DNA of 64,000 bases from Romboutsia_C sp015668195. GTDB lineage: Bacteria > Bacillota > Clostridia > Peptostreptococcales > Peptostreptococcaceae. Below are positions 45,425-54,116 of this stretch, in pieces (the stretch's first letter is position 1; each line of letters starts with the position of its first letter). The notes under the pieces are model-generated. The model was not told where the DNA came from. It searched no databases and saw only the letters and a list, made by a program, of their open reading frames with translations. The stretch lies in contig NZ_JADPFC010000002.1 in NCBI RefSeq assembly GCF_015668195.1, positions 310,001 to 374,000 of the forward strand. The letters are read 5' to 3'. The position numbers were made by a program, and so were the translations under genes.

Positions 45425-47782
45425 TTAGCTACTACAATTAAAATATATATCTGAAAATTCTATATCAATTTTTTCATTATCACTAACACTTGCTCCCGTA
45501 TCTATATTTTCACTATTTTTTATATTATCATTTAAAATGATAGTAAATTCACTTCCTACATTTACCTCGCTATTTACTTTAATTTCTCCTCCATGTGCTT
45601 TTACTAATTTATTTACTAATGATAAGCCTATACCTGTTCCCTCTGCACCTCTTGTTAGGGTTCTATCTACCTGTTCGAAGTTCTCAAATATAATACCTAT
45701 TTTATCTTTTGGTATTCCTATTCCAGTATCCTTGACTGATATATATACCAGGTCTCTCTTTTGCCTAAACTTGACTAATATTTCTCCGCCTTTTGCAGTA
45801 TATTTTATAGAATTTGATATAAGATTTAATATAGCTTTCTCTATTTTTTCCTTGTCTATTATCATGTATTTACTATCTATATTAGATTTAAATTCTATAT
45901 TTACTCCCTTTTCACTTGTATATATCTTAGATTTATCAACTATATCCTTAAGCAAGCTTACTATATCATACTTCTTATATTCCATATTATAGGTTCCATT
46001 TTCAAAATGTCCTATTGCTAAAATATTATCTAATAATCGCATCAACCTATAACAATTTTGCTTTATGAGTTTTGTACATCCATTATCTCCCTTATTATTT
46101 TCTTTTTCATAATTGTATATAAGCTTATTAGTTTCAAATATAGTTGTTACAGGTTTTTTTATGTCTTTAGATACATTAGCTAAAAACTCAACGTTAAATC
46201 TATACTTATTATTTATTTCACTTAATATTTCTTCCATTTTCTTTATTTTATATTCGTTGTCCAAAGTTCTAAGTATTATCAAATAGCTATTACCAATATC
46301 AATTATAGCAATTTCTATCTCTTTAATTTTATTTGAAGGAACTTGAAATCTTTTAAATTTGCCATATTCTAATTGGTTTAGATAGCTTTTAACTATCTTA
46401 TTTAGGCTTTCAATTCCTATTTCTTTTAATATTTCTATTAATACCTTATTTCTATATATATGGTTATGTCCATTTTTTTCTATTATTGCTATACCTTGTG
46501 GGAGTGTTTGCAACAATACCTTATAAGTTTTTTCTCTTTGTTCAATTTCCGAGATAGTATTTTCTATGTTAGTTATATCTATGGCTATAGTTAACAAATT
46601 CTTATTGCCTCTTAATATAATACTTGTTGTTATAACTTCTATAACTTTCTTATTTTTTGTATTTATCTTTATGCTTACCTTGTCTTTTTTCCCAGACTGT
46701 ACCATATTCACCTGCTCTATAAATTTATTTATACTTTTACTTAACACATTTTCTTGTATATTTTGTAAAACTCCCTTAGATTCATCATAATTCTTTATAT
46801 CAAATAGTTCTATAGCTTTATTATTTATATACTTTATACTGCTTGAATTATGTATTATTATTCCGTCATTTAATATATCTATTAATTTTTTAAATCTTTG
46901 TTCACTCTCTTCTAATTTAGTTCTTATTAAGAGGCTTTCTGTTATATCAGTTAGAATACATATATTTCTATATTTATTTTTTAAAATTTCTCTCTTAGAT
47001 GTAAGTCTATATATTTTTTCATTGTATCCATTTATTATCGTATCCAAATCTTCATTTCCATTTAAATCTTCTGGAAAATCTATAAACTTTGATTTTATTT
47101 CTTCTAGCATATCTAAATCACTTAAATTACTTTTATCCTTACATATAAATTCCTCAAATTTTTCATTTCCATAGATACATTCTCCATCTCTATTTAATAA
47201 AAAAACTATATTTTGAGATTCTTCTATTGATTTGTTTAATTCTGTATTTACTTCAGATATGCTATCTTTAATTTTTTTCTGACTTTCAAATTCTAGATTT
47301 ATTTTATCTATTAGAGATTGTGTTATACTTTGCTTATATTTAACCTTTATTTTATAATCTTTAAGCATTTTCATTATATTTTCCATATTACTAATAAGTA
47401 GTGCTTGTACAATTGATAAGTTTAGCAAAGTGTATGCTAACATATAAAATTCTTTCTTTACACATAGACTTATTACAATAAATATATATATCCCTCCCAT
47501 AGTTAATATATATCTATTTTTGACTCTTAGATTAGTTTTTTTGTTAATTATGACACTTATTTTTACTAAATTTAACATAGTAATTCCAAGGTAATAGTTT
47601 CCATTTAGTAACATTAAAATTTCTAATAAATATATACATAATATATACATTAAATGTTTATAATTTAATATTTTGTAAAGTACTAATAATATAAAAGGAA
47701 TAGAAATAGTTATAGATAAACTAATAATTTCAAAAACTTCTTTATAAATATATAAAGATCTCATATTTTCACCATCCCCCAT
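45425..47782 (-). CDS. Membrane PAS histidine kinase lacking the phospho-acceptor histidine
   Basis: A 785-residue paralogue of the downstream kinase with the same plan: several N-terminal membrane spans (about 10-145), PAS regions and a kinase core. The H box reads FLANVSKDIKKP, with K539 in place of histidine. The ATP-binding domain looks intact: N box LNLISNSIKYT, G1 DTGIGIP, F box FENFEQVD and G2 GTGIGLSLV. It could bind ATP but not phosphorylate itself at the usual site. The start could also be the ATG at 47764, after GGTGA. No response regulator is adjacent. Confidence 0.9.
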   Translation of the reverse strand: MGDGENMRSLYIYKEVFEIISLSITISIPFILLVLYKILNYKHLMYILCIYLLEILMLLNGNYYLGITMLNLVKISVIINKKTNLRVKNRYILTMGGIYIFIVISLCVKKEFYMLAYTLLNLSIVQALLISNMENIMKMLKDYKIKVKYKQSITQSLIDKINLEFESQKKIKDSISEVNTELNKSIEESQNIVFLLNRDGECIYGNEKFEEFICKDKSNLSDLDMLEEIKSKFIDFPEDLNGNEDLDTIINGYNEKIYRLTSKREILKNKYRNICILTDITESLLIRTKLEESEQRFKKLIDILNDGIIIHNSSSIKYINNKAIELFDIKNYDESKGVLQNIQENVLSKSINKFIEQVNMVQSGKKDKVSIKINTKNKKVIEVITTSIILRGNKNLLTIAIDITNIENTISEIEQREKTYKVLLQTLPQGIAIIEKNGHNHIYRNKVLIEILKEIGIESLNKIVKSYLNQLEYGKFKRFQVPSNKIKEIEIAIIDIGNSYLIILRTLDNEYKIKKMEEILSEINNKYRFNVEFLANVSKDIKKPVTTIFETNKLIYNYEKENNKGDNGCTKLIKQNCYRLMRLLDNILAIGHFENGTYNMEYKKYDIVSLLKDIVDKSKIYTSEKGVNIEFKSNIDSKYMIIDKEKIEKAILNLISNSIKYTAKGGEILVKFRQKRDLVYISVKDTGIGIPKDKIGIIFENFEQVDRTLTRGAEGTGIGLSLVNKLVKAHGGEIKVNSEVNVGSEFTIILNDNIKNSENIDTGASVSDNEKIDIEFSDIYFNCSS

Positions 47783-47999
47783 TTTTTCCTTACTCTTACT
47801 ATAATTTTACCTATTATGCATTTATATTTTTATTTTCAACTTGTGCATTCATAATCCTTCTTCTATCTTCTATATAAGTAATATTAACATATTATAAATA
47901 GTTTTTTTGTCAGTTTTTGAACAATTTCACTATAAATTATTTGTTATAAATTATAACTTTATGTAATAAATACTCTAAGTATTACATATATTCTTAAAA
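47783..47999. other. Intergenic region between sigK and the kinases
   Basis: About 215 A/T-rich bases with no coding potential that I trust. I found no clear sigma-A promoter or Spo0A box for the kinase genes; a TTATAATTTATAA dyad is present but undiagnostic. Confidence 0.5.
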
Positions 48000-48000
48000 C

Positions 48001-48026
48001 AAAAAAAGCCTATATAAGGCTTTTTT
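48001..48026 (-). terminator. Intrinsic terminator of sigK
   Basis: An A-run, AGCCT, short loop, AGGCT and T-run structure overlaps the sigK stop codon at 48010. Confidence 0.85.
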
Positions 48027-48660
48027 CTGATTTTAATTCTTTTCTAAGTTTTTTTAGTGCTCTTTTTTCTATTCTTGATACATAAGATCTAGATATATCA
48101 AGTTTTTGAGCGATTTCTCGTTGTGTTTTATATCCACAAGTGGTTAACCCATACCTTAAAAGAACAATTTCTTTTTCTCTTTTAGTCAATATCTTATCTA
48201 GCTGTTCATATAACTTGCCTATTTGAACTTTAAGTTCTACTTGGTCTAATATATAATCTATATCAGTTCCCAAAACATCTATAAGACTAATCTCATTGCC
48301 TTCTTTGTCCATACCTATAGGATCTTGAAGAGATACTTGAACTTTATTTTTCTTATTTGTTCTTATACTCATAAGTATTTCATTTTCTATACATTTAGAT
48401 GCATAAGTTGCTAGCCTAGTTCCTTTATCAACGTTATAGGTTTCTATTGCCTTTATAAGTCCTATAGTTCCTATAGAAATAAGGTCATCTTGTTCTTCAT
48501 TAGCATTATTGTACTTTTTTGCTATATGGGCTACTAATCTCATGTTCCTCTCTATTAAAACTTCCTTTGCATGTTCATCTTTGTCTTTTTTAAATTTAGT
48601 TAAATAAGTAACTTCTTCTTCAGGGGTTAATGGTTTTTCAAATGATTTAAAAGTTGTCAA
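48010..48660 (-). CDS. sigK: Sporulation sigma factor SigK, uninterrupted and without pro-sequence
   Basis: The late mother-cell sigma factor. Its 216 residues contain region 2 (NMRLVAHIAKKY, DLISIGTIGLIKAIETY, GTRLATYASKCIENEILM) and region 4 (LTKREKEIVLLRYGL, TQREIAQKLDISRSYVSRIEKRALKKL). Alignment by eye places residue 1 close to where mature Bacillus SigK begins, so there is no inhibitory pro-peptide of about 20 residues. The frame is continuous, so no skin element interrupts it. It starts with TTG. A SigE-like promoter and a ribosome-site hairpin lie upstream. Confidence 0.95.
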   Translation of the reverse strand: MTTFKSFEKPLTPEEEVTYLTKFKKDKDEHAKEVLIERNMRLVAHIAKKYNNANEEQDDLISIGTIGLIKAIETYNVDKGTRLATYASKCIENEILMSIRTNKKNKVQVSLQDPIGMDKEGNEISLIDVLGTDIDYILDQVELKVQIGKLYEQLDKILTKREKEIVLLRYGLTTCGYKTQREIAQKLDISRSYVSRIEKRALKKLRKELKSEKSLI

Positions 48661-48714
48661 CAGGCCACCCCCTCTTTGAGATGCTTCATTTTAAATTATA
48701 TGAATCTGGCCTGT
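48660..48714 (-). promoter_or_regulatory. Hairpin masking the sigK ribosome site and start
   Basis: ACAGGCCA at 48714-48707 can pair with TGGCCTGT at 48667-48660. The latter lies between the GGGGGTGG ribosome site and the TTG start and includes its first base. Only transcripts beginning upstream of 48714 carry both arms. Confidence 0.5.
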
Positions 48715-48723
48715 ATAAATTGC
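48695..48723 (-). promoter_or_regulatory. Candidate SigE promoter of sigK
   Basis: The -10 CATATAAT (48702-48695) matches the SigE consensus CATACAAT at 7 of 8 bases; a -35 GCAATTT (48723-48717) matches 5 of 7 at the normal 14-base spacing. The start would be near 48688, inside the loop of the ribosome-site hairpin. SigE control of sigK is the known rule in endospore formers. Confidence 0.5.
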
Positions 48724-48740
48724 TTGTTTTATATAATATT

Positions 48741-50420
48741 TTATTTATATTTTAAATTTTTGCATATTTCCTTGAAGATTGGTAATGCTGATTTACTTTC
48801 TTCTTTAGTTCCTTCTACTATTACTGTTATAGTATATTTTGGCGTATCACTTGGATAAAATCCAGTTATCCATCCATTATTTACTGAAATACCATCTATA
48901 TTGGTTTGTGCTGTACCTGTTTTAACTCCACATCCTCCTTCTAGATCTTTAAGTGCTTCTCCCGTACCCGATGAAGATACTTTTTTCATCATATCTTTTA
49001 CTATAGTCAATGTATATGGTGATATTATTTCATCTTCTTTAGATTGATTAAAATTTTTTAAAATATTCTTATTATTATCTACAATACTGTCATATATATA
49101 TAATGGCTTGTATGTGCCATTATTAGCAATTATTTGTGTCATTTGATTTATTTGTATTGGTGTAAATTCCATACTTCCTTGACCTATTGATAAATTTCTT
49201 ATAGATATATCTTTTGGTATCACTCTATTTACTTCCTCTTCCAAACCTATATCTACCCTTTCATCTAGGTGAAGTTTTTTAGCATACTCTATTATTTTGT
49301 CTTTTCCTAATTTATTTGCGATATTAAAAAATGCAGTATTACATGAATTAGCGAAAGCTTCGGTTAAACTTTGCATACCATGTCCTTCCTTATTATGGCA
49401 ATTTAATATTTCTTTATTTTTTCCTATTTTTGTATTTCCTGTGCAATTATATGTATAGTTTTCATCTATAATTTTAGTATCAAGAGCTGCATATAAAGTA
49501 ACTATTTTAAATACAGAACCTGGTGCATAAGTATTTTGTATTACCCTATTCCTAAGTTCACCTTTAGATTTTTCTGTATCACTTATGTACTTACTTATGT
49601 CATTTTGATCAAAGTTTGGCCTAGAACTCATAGATAGTATTTCACCACTTTCTACATCTGATATTATAACAGCTGTAGGGTTGGCTTCTTTGTCTACTAC
49701 TTTTTCAACTATTTTTTGAATATTTTTATCTATTGTTAATTTTATATGCTTATCTTTGTTATCTCTTGTTACTGTTTTTATACTTCCTTTTAGTACATCT
49801 AAACCTTCTTTTCTACCCGCTTCACCTGCTTTAAATACAGATATATATTCTTCATTTGATGCCTTAAGCACTTCATCCATACTTCTCTCTATTCCATATT
49901 GTCCTATCTTATCTTTTTTGTTTATATATCCTATAGTGTGAGATAAAAGACTATCTTCATCATATCTTATACTTCTTTTAGATACTAAAATATTTTCTTC
50001 TAATAATTTTGCTTCCGTTTCTTTACTTATATTATTTACTTGTATTTCAAACATTGATGACTCTGTTTGCTCTTCTATTTCTTTATATATCTCTTTATCA
50101 CTTAAATCACTTACTTCTTTTACTAAGTTTCTTATGTTAGAATCATTTATAAATTTTTCTTTTTGTACTATTAATACAGTCTCTTTCTTCTTATCCGTTA
50201 AAGGTTCATTATTTCTATCATATATTACTCCTCTACCAGTATTTAAATCTATTTTTTCAATACTTTGATTTTCTTGTCTTTGTTTGTATTCATCAGATTT
50301 TAATATTTGTATATCTACTAGTCTATATATAAAAAATAAATATACTAATACAAATATTAAAACTGTTGTTTTTCCTCTACCAACTATATTTTTTGGTAAA
50401 TTATATTTTTTCCTTGACAT
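48741..50420 (-). CDS. Class B penicillin-binding protein (peptidoglycan transpeptidase)
   Basis: A 559-residue, single-span peptidoglycan cross-linking enzyme. One membrane span lies at about 18-37, then a dimerisation domain beginning IDLNTGRGVIYDRNN. The catalytic serine motif is APGSVFKI, with the second motif SCN and the third KTG in GVKTGTAQTN. There is no PASTA domain, unlike SpoVD. It lies between udk and sigK, a position suggesting a sporulation role, for example in cortex or forespore peptidoglycan; that is inferred from context. AAGGGGTG, its ribosome site, is inside a hairpin. Confidence 0.92.
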   Translation of the reverse strand: MSRKKYNLPKNIVGRGKTTVLIFVLVYLFFIYRLVDIQILKSDEYKQRQENQSIEKIDLNTGRGVIYDRNNEPLTDKKKETVLIVQKEKFINDSNIRNLVKEVSDLSDKEIYKEIEEQTESSMFEIQVNNISKETEAKLLEENILVSKRSIRYDEDSLLSHTIGYINKKDKIGQYGIERSMDEVLKASNEEYISVFKAGEAGRKEGLDVLKGSIKTVTRDNKDKHIKLTIDKNIQKIVEKVVDKEANPTAVIISDVESGEILSMSSRPNFDQNDISKYISDTEKSKGELRNRVIQNTYAPGSVFKIVTLYAALDTKIIDENYTYNCTGNTKIGKNKEILNCHNKEGHGMQSLTEAFANSCNTAFFNIANKLGKDKIIEYAKKLHLDERVDIGLEEEVNRVIPKDISIRNLSIGQGSMEFTPIQINQMTQIIANNGTYKPLYIYDSIVDNNKNILKNFNQSKEDEIISPYTLTIVKDMMKKVSSSGTGEALKDLEGGCGVKTGTAQTNIDGISVNNGWITGFYPSDTPKYTITVIVEGTKEESKSALPIFKEICKNLKYK

Positions 50421-50427
50421 AAAATCA

Positions 50428-50466
50428 CCCCTTAGATACTTGTCATTTTTGACAATTTCTAAGGGG
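50428..50466 (-). promoter_or_regulatory. Hairpin masking the pbp ribosome site
   Basis: CCCCTTAG (50466-50459) pairs perfectly with CTAAGGGG (50435-50428), with an inner TTGTCA/TGACAA stem. The downstream arm contains the ribosome site of the penicillin-binding protein gene. No U run follows, so it does not look like a terminator. A perfect SigE -35, GAATAAA (50482-50476), precedes it, but the matching -10 is poor. Confidence 0.5.
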
Positions 50467-50485
50467 TTAATACTCTTTATTCTAA

Positions 50486-51115
50486 TTAATCTAATTGTGT
50501 TCTTATTTTACTTATAACTATATCTATAGCTACTTCGTTTTGTCCACCTTCTGGCATTATTATATCAGCATACTTCTTGTATGGTTCTATAAATTGGTCA
50601 TGAGCTGGTTTTACTGTAGTCAGGTACTGATCTATAACAGAATCTACAGTTCTACCTCTTTCTTTTATATCTCTTTGTATTCTTCTAAGTATTCTTATAT
50701 CATCTTCAGTATCAACATATATTTTTATATCTAATTTATTTCTTAACTCTTCATCTTCAAGTATCATTATACCTTCTACTATTATTATATCCTTTGGAGT
50801 TATTGTAACAGTTTCGTCATGTTTTCTAGTATGAAGTTCATAGTCATATATAGGCTTTTCTATGCTTTTTCCGTTACATAATTCTTCTATGTGTTGTATT
50901 AAAAGCTTATTATCAAAAGCAAGTGGATGGTCATAATTAGTTTTTAGCCTGTCTTCAAAACTTAAATGTGTTTGGTCTTTATAGTAAGCATCTTGCTCTA
51001 ATGTAGCTATATTTTCATCTGGTATATTATCCATTATAGCTTTACAAACTGTACTCTTACCAGAACCAGTTCCTCCTGTTATTCCTATTATTAAAGGTCT
51101 CTTAGTATTTTTCAT
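50486..51115 (-). CDS. udk: Uridine kinase
   Basis: Phosphorylates uridine and cytidine in pyrimidine salvage. The P-loop [13 protein letters not shown] is at 12-24; [21 protein letters not shown] and YDYELHTR are the family motifs. At 209 residues it is normal length. It is downstream of the trmR/trhP-like genes and upstream of the penicillin-binding protein, as in Bacillus. Confidence 0.96.
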   Translation of the reverse strand: MKNTKRPLIIGITGGTGSGKSTVCKAIMDNIPDENIATLEQDAYYKDQTHLSFEDRLKTNYDHPLAFDNKLLIQHIEELCNGKSIEKPIYDYELHTRKHDETVTITPKDIIIVEGIMILEDEELRNKLDIKIYVDTEDDIRILRRIQRDIKERGRTVDSVIDQYLTTVKPAHDQFIEPYKKYADIIMPEGGQNEVAIDIVISKIRTQLD

Positions 51116-51149
51116 GATGTAGTACTCTCCTTACAAAAAAGATTAGCGT

Positions 51150-52073
51150 TTATTCTTGATCATTTGGATTCTCTAAATAGAATCCAGATGTAAACTCTCT
51201 ATTATTTAACTTTATTTCTTCGATCCAACTTGGATTAAACTCCCAATTATTTGGGTCTTCATAAAACTTATCTAAAGCAAGTCTATAAGCTTTAACAACT
51301 TTAGATATGTAGTTAGCGTCTTTCATCTTACCTTCTATTTTAAGACTATTTATTCCTGACTTTATCATAGCCGGTAAATCTTTTATCATACATAAATCTT
51401 TAGAATTAAATAGGAATGTTCCTCTCTCATCTTCATAAACCGGGAAATATTCTCCTGGTCTTTTATCTTCAACTAGACTGTATGTTTTTTTACTTACTTC
51501 ACTATCTAAATCTTTTCCTTTTATATAGTTGCTTATAAGAGGCCTTCCTGAATAAGATATAGCCATTACTCCATGTACATATGCTTCTAAATCTAATTCT
51601 ATAGGTGTATTTAGCCTTATCTGACCTATCTCATCACAAGATAATTCTCTTGATAATGTTATTCTTTTTACACCTTGTTCATACCAAAACTTAGCTGTTA
51701 CGTAATTTGTAACATTAGCTTGTTCTGCTAAATGTATATCTATATTTGGTATAGCTTTTTTGGCTACTTCAAGCATACCAGGCTCCGCTATTATAATGGC
51801 ATCTATACCTGCGAATTCAAGTTCTTTTAAGTATGTTTCTATATCTGAAAAGTCCTTACTATGAGGAACTATATTAACAGATGCATAAACTTTTTTATTA
51901 TGTTCATGTGCAAAGTTTATACCTTCTACTAATTCATCTTTTGAAAATTCCTTATCTATAGAGTTAAGACCAAAAGTCTCACTTCCTATATATATAGCAT
52001 CAGCACCACTTGTTATATTTAACTTTAATTCTTCTAAGCTTCTAGCTGGTGCCAGTAATTCTACATTATGCAT
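51150..52073 (-). CDS. U32-family protein related to tRNA hydroxylase TrhP
   Basis: A 307-residue U32 'peptidase' family protein. PARSLEELKLNITSGADAIYIG and LVEDKRPGEYFPVYEDERGT are family signatures. In Bacillus the homologous pair TrhP1/TrhP2, next to TrmR, makes 5-hydroxyuridine at tRNA U34. Here the segment AISYSGRPLISNYIKG lacks the cysteines that many U32 members have at this point, so it resembles the short TrhP1-like type. It overlaps trmR by eight bases. The second protein, TrhP2, is not in this window. Confidence 0.8.
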   Translation of the reverse strand: MHNVELLAPARSLEELKLNITSGADAIYIGSETFGLNSIDKEFSKDELVEGINFAHEHNKKVYASVNIVPHSKDFSDIETYLKELEFAGIDAIIIAEPGMLEVAKKAIPNIDIHLAEQANVTNYVTAKFWYEQGVKRITLSRELSCDEIGQIRLNTPIELDLEAYVHGVMAISYSGRPLISNYIKGKDLDSEVSKKTYSLVEDKRPGEYFPVYEDERGTFLFNSKDLCMIKDLPAMIKSGINSLKIEGKMKDANYISKVVKAYRLALDKFYEDPNNWEFNPSWIEEIKLNNREFTSGFYLENPNDQE

Positions 52074-52734
52074 TTAAATCACCTCTCTCGCTTTGTTTAT
52101 AGCTAAGTGCTACTCCATCCGCTATAGGTATTAAAGATGTAGTTAAATAGTCACAATTTGATATATAATCTAAGTAACTTCTCATTCTTTTTACTATAGT
52201 CTTTTTACGTCTTATAACGAAACTATCATGTGCAACCATTCCTTGATATAATATATTATCTGATATTAAAAGTCCATCTACTTTTAATTTATCTATAACC
52301 ATATCATAAAATAATTGATATTGTCCTTTAGCTGCATCTAAAAATATTATGTCAAACTCTCCTTGAACTTCTTTTAATTTTTCTTCTGCATTACCTTCTA
52401 GTATCGTTATATTATTTTCAAATCCAGCTAATTTTATATTTTCTTTAGCCTTTTCTATCATTTTTTCATTTCGCTCTACTGTTATTATCTCTACATCTTC
52501 ACCTAGAGTAGATGCAAATAGTATAGATGAGTATCCTATAGCACAACCAACTTCTAGTATTCTCTTTGGTTTTTTCATTTTTAGTAAAACCTTTAAAAGT
52601 TCTGATACTTCTTTGTGTATTATAGGTACATTATTTTCATGCGCATAATCTTCTAGTTCTTTTAAAAGTCCTTCTTTATCTTTTAATGTATTTCTTATGT
52701 AATCTTGTACTAATTCATTTACTATATTGCTCAT
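52066..52734 (-). CDS. trmR: tRNA 5-hydroxyuridine methyltransferase TrmR (YrrM)
   Basis: An S-adenosylmethionine-dependent O-methyltransferase of the catechol-type fold, about 222 residues. LEVGCAIGYSSILFA binds the cofactor and FLDAAKGQYQLFYD carries the metal-binding acidic residues. In Bacillus it methylates ho5U34 of tRNA to mo5U. It overlaps the U32 gene that may supply the hydroxylation step. The start at 52734 follows AAGGAG. Confidence 0.85.
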   Translation of the reverse strand: MSNIVNELVQDYIRNTLKDKEGLLKELEDYAHENNVPIIHKEVSELLKVLLKMKKPKRILEVGCAIGYSSILFASTLGEDVEIITVERNEKMIEKAKENIKLAGFENNITILEGNAEEKLKEVQGEFDIIFLDAAKGQYQLFYDMVIDKLKVDGLLISDNILYQGMVAHDSFVIRRKKTIVKRMRSYLDYISNCDYLTTSLIPIADGVALSYKQSERGDLNA

Positions 52735-52770
52735 TAAATTCACTCCTTAAATAACAGAAACATTAATATA

Positions 52771-52804
52771 GGATTACACTTTGAATATCTCAAAGCATAA
52801 TCCC
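52771..52804. other. Imperfect hairpin between mltG and trmR
   Basis: GGATTACACTTTGA and TCAAAGCATAATCC (52771-52784 with 52791-52804) pair at 12 of 14 positions. No clear U run follows, so it may be an inefficient terminator or a [14 protein letters not shown]. Confidence 0.4.
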
Positions 52805-52817
52805 CATATTTTAAATT

Positions 52818-53882
52818 TTATTTATTATCTGCACTTGCTTTTTCTTTGCTTAATTTATCCCTTTGTTCTTTATATTCCTTCTCAAACTTAAGATGTTCTT
52901 CGTAAGTTTTACTATAGTTATTTCCCCCATCCATAGTAGCTACAAAGTATAAATAATCTGTATCTTTTGGATATAGTACTGCTTCTATAGATTTTATGCT
53001 AGGATTAGCTATCGGTGTTGGAGGTAATCCCACATTTTTATAGCTATTATATGGAGAATCTATCTTTAAATCATTATATGTTACTATTTTTTTTCTCTCT
53101 GGGAATATATACTGTATAGTTGCATCAGACTGTAGTCTCATACCTATATCTAATCTATTATAAAATACACTTGCTATTATAGGTCTATCTTCATCTCTAA
53201 CAGCTTCTTTTTCAACAATAGAGCTCAGATTTACTACCTCTTGAAGAGTCATTTTTAACTCTTTTTGTCTTTTTTGTAACTTTTCAGTATACATTTTACC
53301 AAATTCAGCTAACATTTTATCTAAAACTTCTTTTTCACTTGTGCCTTCTTCAAAGTAATAAGTCTGAGGATATAAGAAACCTTCTAGTGTAGTTATATCT
53401 CCTTCTTTTAAATATGGAAAATCATTATAAAATTCCTTTGGATTTTTGATTAGATTTTCATATATTTCTTTATTACCAAGCTTTTTAGATACTAATATAT
53501 CAATTACTTCATTAGAAGTTGATCCCTCTGGTATAGTTACTTTTATACCATCTTGATAGGTTTTTCCAGATGATAATATGTCAATTATATCATTATTAGA
53601 ATAAGTTTGATTAAGCAAATATTTTCCAGACTTTATATTTGGAATTTCATTACTTACTTTTGCTACAATTTTAAATAATGTCTTATTCTTTATTAATTTT
53701 TTTTCGTATAATATATCTGTCATTGTGTTTATAGTAGAACCTTTAGGTATTTCTACTAATATATCTTTTTTATTTTTTTTATTGTATGGTCCTATCTGTA
53801 TGAACACAAAACTCCCTATTAATCCCAATAATACTACCAAGGAAATTAATGCTATCTTAAGTTTATTATTTCTCAAGTACAT
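52818..53882 (-). CDS. mltG: Endolytic murein transglycosylase MltG
   Basis: A 354-residue protein that cuts nascent glycan strands and helps set strand length. One membrane span is at about 9-30, followed by a LysM-like domain (IPKGSTINTMTDILYEKKLI and IPEGSTSNEVIDIL) and the YceG catalytic domain with LSSIVEKEAV, which contains the catalytic glutamate. The C-terminal DYLYFVATMDGGNNYSKTYEEH is typical. It is the first gene of the mltG-trmR-trhP-udk row. Confidence 0.93.
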   Translation of the reverse strand: MYLRNNKLKIALISLVVLLGLIGSFVFIQIGPYNKKNKKDILVEIPKGSTINTMTDILYEKKLIKNKTLFKIVAKVSNEIPNIKSGKYLLNQTYSNNDIIDILSSGKTYQDGIKVTIPEGSTSNEVIDILVSKKLGNKEIYENLIKNPKEFYNDFPYLKEGDITTLEGFLYPQTYYFEEGTSEKEVLDKMLAEFGKMYTEKLQKRQKELKMTLQEVVNLSSIVEKEAVRDEDRPIIASVFYNRLDIGMRLQSDATIQYIFPERKKIVTYNDLKIDSPYNSYKNVGLPPTPIANPSIKSIEAVLYPKDTDYLYFVATMDGGNNYSKTYEEHLKFEKEYKEQRDKLSKEKASADNK

Positions 53883-54061
53883 AGTATTTTCTACTCCTTA
53901 TATATATTTATATCTTTTATATTATAAATCTAAGAATAAAAATTTTCAATAAAATTGTCGAATAAATTTCTTTTATAGATTTATTGCTTTTTTATATTTG
54001 ACTTATCTTATATTCATTTATTGATAATTTATAAAGTTAATAGTTTCAAAATTTTATTATA

Positions 54062-54109
54062 ATTATAAAAAGCTTAACGTTATTTTTTACACGTTAAGCT
54101 TTTTATAAT
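54062..54109 (-). terminator. Intrinsic terminator after pdp
   Basis: A perfect 19-bp stem (54062-54080 with 54091-54109) with a 10-base loop and T-rich tail follows the pdp stop codon. It ends the nucleoside-salvage group. Confidence 0.9.
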
Positions 54110-54116
54110 CATAATA

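Noticed and set aside
45537..45992. Long plus-strand open frames opposite smc, ffh, kinases and other minus-strand genes
   Set aside because: They mirror the real genes on the opposite strand, have no ribosome sites and no family motifs.
48010..48660. Skin-type prophage or recombination site in sigK
   Set aside because: The sigK frame is continuous and no recombinase or repeat flanks it.
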